From an uncultured Collinsella sp. (GTDB lineage: Bacteria; Actinomycetota; Coriobacteriia; Coriobacteriales; Coriobacteriaceae), in NCBI GenBank assembly GCA_959599915.1, contig CAUGJE010000020.1, forward strand, positions 1-31,344: DNA of 31,344 nucleotides, written 5' to 3'. The notes beneath the pieces are model-generated. The model searched no databases. It saw nothing but the letters and a program-made list of their open reading frames with translations, and was not told the origin of the DNA. Shown here piece after piece: positions 8,053 through 13,981 of the stretch (position 1 is the first letter of the stretch; the number at the start of each line of letters is the position of its first letter). The translations under genes and the position numbers were made by a program.

Positions 8053-8616
8053 CTAGACGCGGGAGACGAACTTGCCGTCGCGGGTGTCAACCTTGATGAC
8101 CTCGCCCTCGTTGAGGTACATGGGGACCTGGATGACAGCGCCGGTGTCGATCGTGGCCGGCTTGGTGGAACCCTGGACGGTGTCGCCCTTAAAGCCCGGG
8201 TCGGTCTGGACGATGGTGGTCTCGATGAACATCGGCGGAGTCACGCCCATGAGCTCATCGTCGGCGAAGAGCAGCTGGCAGATGTCGTTCTCGCGCAGCC
8301 ACTTGGAGTTCTCGCCCACCATGTCCTCGGGAACGGGAACCTGCTCATAGGATTCGTTGTCCATGAAGATGTAGTCGGTGCCATCGTTGTAGAGGTACTG
8401 GAACTCACGGGTGGTGAGCATGACGCTCTCGAACTTGGTGCCGGCGTTGCAGGTGTTCTCGACGACGCGGCCGCTCTTGATGTCGCGGGTCTTGTAGCGC
8501 ACAAACGCGCCGCCCTTGCCCGGCTTGACATGCTGGAACTCGACGATGGTGTAGACCTTGTCCTTAATGCGGAGACCGAGGCCGTTCTTGAAGTCGGCGG
8601 TAGAAATGGTAGGCAT
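8053..8616 (-). CDS. efp: Translation elongation factor P
   Basis: This 187-residue factor relieves ribosome stalling at consecutive prolines. The three beta-barrel domains match EF-P length exactly. The tip loop of domain I is KPGKGGAFVR, with Lys34 at the position modified in other bacteria. No gene for a known modification enzyme is visible in the window. The start ATG at 8616 has AAAGG upstream and gives the family N-terminus (MPTISTADFKNG); an 11-residue upstream extension of the frame is rejected. A perfect TATAAT lies about 60 bases upstream, so efp begins the unit that runs to recN. Confidence 0.95.
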   Translation of the reverse strand: MPTISTADFKNGLGLRIKDKVYTIVEFQHVKPGKGGAFVRYKTRDIKSGRVVENTCNAGTKFESVMLTTREFQYLYNDGTDYIFMDNESYEQVPVPEDMVGENSKWLRENDICQLLFADDELMGVTPPMFIETTIVQTDPGFKGDTVQGSTKPATIDTGAVIQVPMYLNEGEVIKVDTRDGKFVSRV

Positions 8617-8673
8617 AGCGACCTTTCTTGTTATGGGCAGAACGCACAAGCGTCCAAATTACATACGAGCGAA

Positions 8674-8679
8674 ATTATA
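8674..8679 (-). promoter_or_regulatory. Probable -10 box of the efp unit
   Basis: A perfect TATAAT (read on the minus strand) lies 57 bases before the efp start and beyond the terminator of the upstream aminopeptidase gene. No clear TTGACA-like hexamer is seen at 16-18 bases. Confidence 0.55.
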
Positions 8680-8710
8680 CACTTGCAGACGGCGCCTGCA
8701 GCGAGCGCAT

Positions 8711-8753
8711 AAAAAGAGAACGCGGGGCGTCCGAATTGCTCCGGAGGCCCCGC
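8711..8753 (-). terminator. Terminator of the M24 peptidase gene
   Basis: The stem GCGGGGC/GCCCCGC (8722-8728 with 8747-8753) contains an inner TCCG/CGGA pairing. It is followed on the minus strand by a T-rich stretch ending in TTTTT (8711-8715). It lies 24 bases past the peptidase stop and separates it from efp. Confidence 0.75.
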
Positions 8754-8776
8754 CCCAAACTATCTACCGAAGTAGA

Positions 8777-9907
8777 CTAGCAATCGATGACGTGAAGGTC
8801 ATGCGGCGTCTTGGTGAAGGGCTCGTAGCCGTTCTCGGTGACCACGCCGTAGTCCTCCAGGCGCACGCCGCCCACGCCGGGCAGGTAGACGCCGGGCTCC
8901 ATGGTGATAACCGAGCCGACCTCGATGATATTCTTGCTGCGGTTGAAGTTGGGCAGCTCGTGGATGTCAATGCCCACGCCGTGGCCCAGACCATGGTTGT
9001 AGTAATCGCCATAGCCGGCATCGCCAATGATCTTCTTGGAAAGCTTGAAAATGTCGTTGCCCTCGACGCCCGGATGGATGGCGGCGACGCACTCCTCGTG
9101 CGCACGGCGCACGAGCGCGTACAAGTCGAGCTGCTCCTGCGTGGGCTCGCCCATCACGACGGTACGAGTCATGTCGGAGCGGTAGTCGCAATAACCCGCG
9201 CCATAATCCATGAGAACGAAGTCGCCCTTCTCGATCACGCGGTCGCTCGGGACGGCATGCGGGTTGGCGGTGTTGGGGCCGCTCGCCACGATGGAGCCGA
9301 AGGCCAGGCTGTCGGCGCCGTTGGCGAACATAAAGTTCTCGAGCTCGTTGCGAACCTGCTTCTCGGTCATACCGGGCTTAATATAGCCGAGCATGTGCTG
9401 GAAGGCGGCGTCGGTAATCGACTGCGCATGGCGCATGAGCTCGATCTCCTCGGCGTCCTTGATGGCGCGCATCTTGCGAATGTCGTCATGCATCAGCGGC
9501 AGCATGCAGGCGACGGAACGATCCTCAAGGCCACGCTGGATACCCTGGTAGAAGTTGATCTGCATGTCGTCCTCGATAGCGCAGACACGGCACTTGTTAG
9601 CCGCGATCTTGCCGGCGACCCAACCGGGGATGGTGCCCTCGTCCATGTCGTAGACCCAGGGGCTGCCGGCGGACGTGTTCTCCTCAAAGCTGTTGAGATA
9701 GCGTGAGTCGGTATGGAACAGGCACTGGTCGGCCGTAATAAATGCAGCGTGCGGGAACTCGAAGGTGTAGTCGAAGACGCCCTTCACGCCCGTGAGCCAA
9801 CGAAGGTTGGCCTCGTCGCGCACGACGATAGCGTCGTAGCCGCGCTCAGCCATCAGGGCACGGACACGCTCGATACGACCGGCAGGACCGGCAGCAAACT
9901 CAGACAT
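8777..9907 (-). CDS. M24-family Xaa-Pro aminopeptidase/dipeptidase
   Basis: This 376-residue cytosolic metallopeptidase cleaves next to proline. An N-terminal creatinase-like domain (about 1-135) is followed by the pita-bread catalytic domain. All five metal ligands are present: Asp234 (MDYG), Asp245 (SDMTR), His309 (GLGHGVG), Glu337 (MEPG) and Glu351 (RLEDYG). The ATG at 9907 has AAAGGAA upstream and a natural N-terminus; the 42-residue upstream extension runs through the promoter and is rejected. It lies in the widely conserved neighbourhood aroK-aroB-pepQ-efp. It has its own promoter and terminator, so it appears to be a single-gene unit. PepP (aminopeptidase) versus PepQ (prolidase) cannot be settled from sequence alone. 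Confidence 0.92.
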   Translation of the reverse strand: MSEFAAGPAGRIERVRALMAERGYDAIVVRDEANLRWLTGVKGVFDYTFEFPHAAFITADQCLFHTDSRYLNSFEENTSAGSPWVYDMDEGTIPGWVAGKIAANKCRVCAIEDDMQINFYQGIQRGLEDRSVACMLPLMHDDIRKMRAIKDAEEIELMRHAQSITDAAFQHMLGYIKPGMTEKQVRNELENFMFANGADSLAFGSIVASGPNTANPHAVPSDRVIEKGDFVLMDYGAGYCDYRSDMTRTVVMGEPTQEQLDLYALVRRAHEECVAAIHPGVEGNDIFKLSKKIIGDAGYGDYYNHGLGHGVGIDIHELPNFNRSKNIIEVGSVITMEPGVYLPGVGGVRLEDYGVVTENGYEPFTKTPHDLHVIDC

Positions 9908-9963
9908 GCAGATTCCTTTCTTATTGTCCTCATAAAAGCGGGACGGGCCTCGATCGAAAGATG

Positions 9964-9979
9964 GAATCGCGCGCGATTC
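9964..9979. promoter_or_regulatory. 16-bp perfect palindrome in the peptidase leader
   Basis: GAATCGCG and CGCGATTC form an uninterrupted palindrome, 57 bases before the peptidase start and just downstream of its predicted promoter. With no loop it is better suited to a dimeric DNA-binding protein than to an RNA hairpin. No regulator is known for it. Confidence 0.4.
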
Positions 9980-10004
9980 GCAACCGATTGGAAACCCGCC
10001 CCTC

Positions 10005-10033
10005 AACATGATACGAAAGACGATGTATGTCAA
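10005..10033 (-). promoter_or_regulatory. Predicted promoter of the M24 peptidase gene
   Basis: A perfect TTGACA (complement of 10028-10033) is followed after 17 bases by CATGTT (10005-10010). The -35 is ideal and the -10 is weak (three of six). It begins just past the stop codon of the aroB-like gene. Confidence 0.5.
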
Positions 10034-10039
10034 TAAATC

Positions 10040-11149
10040 CTAGAGAAGTTCTTTACGAGAAGCCAAGTATGCGTGAGCATGGCGGTCGAGAACCTCGTCC
10101 TCAACGCTCGTTAGACGAATGGCGCCGAGCGCCGCGGGCAGCGGCAACATGCTGCGGTTCGAGCGAACAAACTGCTGCCTGCGGAACTCCTCGATATATG
10201 CGGCAGGCTCCAGATCGAAGGCAAGCTCCTCGATACCAAAGTCCTCCAGGCAGTCATCGACCTCAAAGACGTAATCGATATCAAAGTCGCAGGCATCATG
10301 TGCTAGGCGCGCCTCAAAGCGCATGCCCTCGGACAGCAGCTGGTAGGCAGGAACCTGCGCCGCGGCTTTGCCCAGGCAGACGCGCAGAGTACGCTCCCCT
10401 GTCTTGCCAAAATCGAGCGCATGGCGGGCGCTCGGGTTCGTGGCCATCAGTACGTCCTTACGGGCAGTCTGAGACCACTGAACGGCATTGACGAGCGCGA
10501 CCTCCTCGCCCGCGAGAATCTCGGGGACGGTCTCAGCAAACTGATTCCAGCGGGACTTGCTGCTCGAAAGCATGGTGCCAACAAGTACCGCATAGCCGAG
10601 CTTGAGGTCCTCGGGGTCCGCCTCGCGAACAAGGTCGAGGTCGCACACGACCAAGCCCGGCTCGGGACGGAACGCGATAGCGGGAAGCGCATTCGTAGAC
10701 GAGGCGACAAGCGGCTTCATGGTCGTCGCAACCGTGAGCATGGCGTCGAACGTCGTCGGCAGCAAGGCGCACTCGGTGCGACCGCACCACTGATTGGCAC
10801 ACCAACAAACGACCGAGCAGGTCGCCGTGTCACCGACAGCGACAACGAGATCGTCGCAGGTAATGCCGTTAGCCGACAGGGCGCCAAAGACGGTATCGGC
10901 ATCGGCCAGCGTAGCACCGGCAGGAGAAACCTCGAGGACGAGCAGCGACACGGCAAAACCGGCGTCGACCAGCGCATGCTCGACGACCTCGCCAAAACGC
11001 TCGGATGTAGCGTCGTTCCAAACCACCATCGCGCGCTTAGGCTTGCCCACGGCCGAGGCAAACATGCGCGACAGCTCCTCGAACGCGCCCAATCCAACGC
11101 GGACATCGACACTGCGGTTTTGGAAATTGATAAGTTGACGGCGAATCAT
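10040..11149 (-). CDS. AroB-like protein lacking dehydroquinate synthase active-site residues
   Basis: This 369-residue protein resembles 3-dehydroquinate synthase (AroB) in length, in its position beside aroK and in faint motif echoes: VVAVGDTATCSVV for the GGGxxGDLAGF loop, LLPTTFDAML for the PTTLLAQVD segment, and LKLGYAVLVG for GYAEVIK. The residues that make the enzyme work look replaced. The GGKTGVN lysine motif is gone. The zinc-binding Glu of GYAE is Val. GHTFGH is represented by DFGKTGERTL, and LHGE by LSEGM. A normal AroB reaction therefore seems unlikely; it may be a pseudoenzyme or have a new role. ATG 11149 overlaps the aroK stop as ATGA, so the two are translationally coupled. 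The motif alignment was done by eye; the homology is likely but not proven. Confidence 0.65.
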   Translation of the reverse strand: MIRRQLINFQNRSVDVRVGLGAFEELSRMFASAVGKPKRAMVVWNDATSERFGEVVEHALVDAGFAVSLLVLEVSPAGATLADADTVFGALSANGITCDDLVVAVGDTATCSVVCWCANQWCGRTECALLPTTFDAMLTVATTMKPLVASSTNALPAIAFRPEPGLVVCDLDLVREADPEDLKLGYAVLVGTMLSSSKSRWNQFAETVPEILAGEEVALVNAVQWSQTARKDVLMATNPSARHALDFGKTGERTLRVCLGKAAAQVPAYQLLSEGMRFEARLAHDACDFDIDYVFEVDDCLEDFGIEELAFDLEPAAYIEEFRRQQFVRSNRSMLPLPAALGAIRLTSVEDEVLDRHAHAYLASRKELL

Positions 11150-11679
11150 AGCAGTCCACGCTCCAAAAGCATCTCGGCACAAAGGTAGGAAACGTCCTCG
11201 AAGGACTTGTTGCGAATATCAAGGGTAATATCGGCGGCCTGGCGATACAGCGGACGGCGATGCTCAAACAGGCGCGCAGCGTGCTCGGGCGAGCGGAAAT
11301 CGGGCCGGGTATCGGAGCGGCGAATCTGGCGCAACGAGTCCTCAAAGTCGCCTTCGAGGTACACGCATATACCCATCTCATGCATCAGCTCAATGTTCAC
11401 CGGCGTCTCGACGATGCCACCCCCGCACGACACCAGCAGGCTGCGCTCGCTTTGAAGCGAACGGAGTGCCGAGGTCTCAAGCTCGCGAAAACGATCCTCG
11501 CCCTCGGTCTCAAATATCTCGGTCACCGACTTGCCACATCGACGCACAACCAAACGATCGGTATCGATAAAACGCCGCTTGAACATAGTGCCCACATTGC
11601 GCGCAAGCGTCGATTTGCCCACGCCCAAAAAGCCGATAAAGAAGATATGGTCGCAGCCGTGTTTGATGTGCTGAGACAT
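11146..11679 (-). CDS. aroK: Shikimate kinase
   Basis: This 177-residue P-loop kinase converts shikimate to shikimate-3-phosphate with ATP, step five of the aromatic amino acid pathway. Walker A is GFLGVGKST (16-24). The shikimate-binding residues FIDTD (38-41 region) and FRELE (64-68), and the CGGG segment (85-88), are all in place, as is the RPDF lid region. By these motifs it looks fully active. It is preceded by yqeG (8 bases) and coupled by a 4-base overlap to the degenerate AroB-like gene. No other shikimate-pathway gene is present in the window. Confidence 0.92.
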   Translation of the reverse strand: MSQHIKHGCDHIFFIGFLGVGKSTLARNVGTMFKRRFIDTDRLVVRRCGKSVTEIFETEGEDRFRELETSALRSLQSERSLLVSCGGGIVETPVNIELMHEMGICVYLEGDFEDSLRQIRRSDTRPDFRSPEHAARLFEHRRPLYRQAADITLDIRNKSFEDVSYLCAEMLLERGLL

Positions 11680-11687
11680 GGCGAAAC

Positions 11688-12185
11688 CTATTCCTCGCAG
11701 GGAAGGTCGCGCAGGGCCCGGCGCTCAAAGATACGGAAGATCTGCGTGTACCACAGGTCCTGGGTTGCCTGCGGCTTGACCAGAATAGTGTCAACGCAGG
11801 CAAAATTACCGCTCCACACGTCCGTGTACAGCTGATCGCCGATCAGCACCGCCTCGTCTGCCGTGGCGCCGAGGCGCTTAAGACCCGCCTTCAAGGCAAA
11901 CGGGGCGGGCTTCATGGCGTGGCTAATGGCCTCAAGTCCCAGCTCGCGTGCAGAGCTCATGACCTGGTCGCGATGCCAGTTGTTGGACACCATGCACAGC
12001 TTAAAGCCTTTGGCGCGGGCGGCGTCGAGCCAAGCGGAAACCGCAGTGGGAACCTGCTCGGTGTCGCGCGGCACCAGAGTGTTATCGCGATCGAGCAGAA
12101 TGGCGCGTTTGCCGTCGGCCCACAGGGTATCAAGGTCGATGCGATCGACCGAGGCAACGTATCGTTTGGGGCTAAAAATCCTCAT
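11688..12185 (-). CDS. YqeG-family HAD phosphatase
   Basis: This protein of about 165 residues belongs to the HAD superfamily, subfamily IIIA, like Bacillus YqeG. Motif I is LLDRDNTLVP, with the catalytic aspartates at 32 and 34; motif II is MVSNN; motif III is GDQLYTDVWSGN. The natural substrate is unknown, and some relatives act on phosphatidylglycerophosphate. ATG 12185, two bases after the mltG stop, gives MRIFSPKRYV; the longer frame would need a TTG start at 12197. It lies between mltG and aroK in one unit. Confidence 0.87.
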   Translation of the reverse strand: MRIFSPKRYVASVDRIDLDTLWADGKRAILLDRDNTLVPRDTEQVPTAVSAWLDAARAKGFKLCMVSNNWHRDQVMSSARELGLEAISHAMKPAPFALKAGLKRLGATADEAVLIGDQLYTDVWSGNFACVDTILVKPQATQDLWYTQIFRIFERRALRDLPCEE

Positions 12186-12187
12186 GA

Positions 12188-13543
12188 TCAATTCCAAGAC
12201 TGTTGGTGCTCTTCGTAGGTCTTCGAGAAATACTCCTCGTCCTGCGTAATGTAGAAATACAGGTCATCGGAGTCGGTCGGCTCAAGGGTGGCCTTGAGCG
12301 CCTCGAGCGACGGAGAGCAGATGGGCGTGGGCGGCAGGCCCTCGTGCTTATAGGTGTTATACGGACTATCGCTCTGCAGGTCGTCGGCGGTAACCTCTCC
12401 GCCGGTGACATACATCATGGTCGCATCGCTATTGAGGTAACGCAGGCCATCGAGCTTGCCCGCCAGACGGTTATAGAAAACCGATGCCACATGCGCGCGC
12501 TGATCGGCGTTGAGGCCCTCGCGCTCGACGATCGAGGCAAGGTTAACGATGTCGTAATCGGACATCTCCACGCCATAGCGCTCCTTGATCATGGCCTCGC
12601 AGCTCGCAAAGTCAAGCGACTTGTACTCGGTGTTGAACTGGTCAAGCATGGCGCGAATCACATCATCGGCAGAAGAGTCCTTACCCAACGAATAGGTCTT
12701 GGGGAATAGGAAGCCCTCGAGTGAATCGTTTGCAGCGTCTTTAAGGAAAGCGTAATCATTCACATAATTGCTCGCCTTGGCCTGGTTAAGGAAATCTTCC
12801 TTAGAAATGCTGTCGTATGCCGCGGCCACACGATCGGCGACCTGGTCGACCGTCAGGCCCTCAGGGATAGTCAGTGCATCGGAGCCCGCATTGGGGCCTT
12901 CCATGAGCTGCTGAACAACCTTGGTCGCGTCCATGAGCGTGGTAAACGAGTAGGTGCCAGGCTTAAGCGACATATCGGCATTGAGCTTTTTGACCGCCGC
13001 GTAATAATCCTTGGGGTCTTCGACGATATGGTTCTCGGAGAGAATCGAAGCGATGGCATCACCCGAGGCGCCATCGGGAATCGTAATAGTAACTTGCTGG
13101 CCAGCAGCGACTTTCGCATCCTCGCCGGCAAAGAAGCCCTTGACGGCCGGCACAACAAAGAAAACGATCGCGACAAGCGCAAGCACGGCGATGACGCCAC
13201 CGATAATCATAGGCACCGGAGAGCTTTTCTTTTGGACGCCACGGCGGGCATGCGTGTTATAGCTCGAGCGCGTGGCCGGAGCAACGCCGTGCGAGCCATG
13301 AGCATGATGTGCGTGGGGGCGTGATTGCCGGGCCTGCCCCTGCGTGCGCTGGGCAGGAGCCTGCTGCTTAAAACGAGCGCCGCCAGCGGGCTGCGCGGGA
13401 CGAGCTGCGGGCTGTTGAGCGGCACGCTGAGCAGGTTGAGCCGAACGCTGCGTCGGCTGCGCCGGGCGCTGGCCAGGCTGAGCAGGGCGCGGCGCAGGCT
13501 GCCGTGTACGATTCTGCTGGCGTGGATCGGAAGCGCTAGGCAT
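12188..13543 (-). CDS. mltG: Endolytic murein transglycosylase MltG
   Basis: This 451-residue inner-membrane enzyme cuts nascent peptidoglycan strands and so limits glycan length. The first 105 residues are a Gln/Pro/Ala/Arg-rich low-complexity cytoplasmic tail. One membrane helix follows (about 111-134). The outside part has a LysM-like region (about 145-225) and the YceG catalytic domain. The catalytic glutamate is Glu340 in LASIVEREG, and the conserved SPYNTYKHEGLPPTPICSP lies near 393-411. The unusually long N-terminal tail makes it longer than the E. coli protein (340). Its ATG overlaps the ruvX stop by eight bases. The alaS-ruvX-mltG order is widely conserved in Gram-positive bacteria. 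Confidence 0.94.
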   Translation of the reverse strand: MPSASDPRQQNRTRQPAPRPAQPGQRPAQPTQRSAQPAQRAAQQPAARPAQPAGGARFKQQAPAQRTQGQARQSRPHAHHAHGSHGVAPATRSSYNTHARRGVQKKSSPVPMIIGGVIAVLALVAIVFFVVPAVKGFFAGEDAKVAAGQQVTITIPDGASGDAIASILSENHIVEDPKDYYAAVKKLNADMSLKPGTYSFTTLMDATKVVQQLMEGPNAGSDALTIPEGLTVDQVADRVAAAYDSISKEDFLNQAKASNYVNDYAFLKDAANDSLEGFLFPKTYSLGKDSSADDVIRAMLDQFNTEYKSLDFASCEAMIKERYGVEMSDYDIVNLASIVEREGLNADQRAHVASVFYNRLAGKLDGLRYLNSDATMMYVTGGEVTADDLQSDSPYNTYKHEGLPPTPICSPSLEALKATLEPTDSDDLYFYITQDEEYFSKTYEEHQQSWN

Positions 13544-13964
13544 GCGAAACCTCCTCGTTTTTACGATCGAGCCATGTCTGCAAGAACAGGCTGGCGGCGA
13601 TCATGTCAATCTTGCCCCTCATCTGCTTTTCGTTGAGTCCCTGCTCTCGCAGGATTCGCTTGGCCTCCTGCGAGGACAGACGCTCGTCCTCAAACTCCAG
13701 CGGAAGTTCGAGCTCGTCGGCAATCTTTTGGGCCACTGCGGCGACGCGCTCGGCCTGGGGGCCGGGCTCACCTGCCATGGTCAAGGGACGTCCACTTACC
13801 AGGATATCGGGCTCATAGTCCTCGACCAGGTAGCGAAACGTCTTTGCCATACCAGTGACCTCGGCAGCCGGAAGCACCTTGACAGGCATCGCCATCTTGC
13901 CATCACGGCTCGAGACGGCAATGCCAATCCTGGTCTCCCCTATGTCCAGTGCGAGCGCGACCAC
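13536..13964 (-). CDS. ruvX: Holliday junction resolvase-like protein RuvX (YqgF)
   Basis: This 142-residue RNase H-fold nuclease is required for 16S rRNA 5' end processing in E. coli and has been linked to Holliday junction resolution. The motifs are ALDIGETRIGIAVS at the N-terminus, GRPLTMAGEPGPQA in the middle, EDERLSS, and a C-terminal KIDMIAASLFLQTWL; together they carry the acidic active-site residues. It starts with GTG at 13964, 17 bases after the alaS stop, and overlaps mltG by eight bases. Confidence 0.92.
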   Translation of the reverse strand: MVALALDIGETRIGIAVSSRDGKMAMPVKVLPAAEVTGMAKTFRYLVEDYEPDILVSGRPLTMAGEPGPQAERVAAVAQKIADELELPLEFEDERLSSQEAKRILREQGLNEKQMRGKIDMIAASLFLQTWLDRKNEEVSHA

Positions 13965-13981
13965 AGCGACTACTTAGGTTC

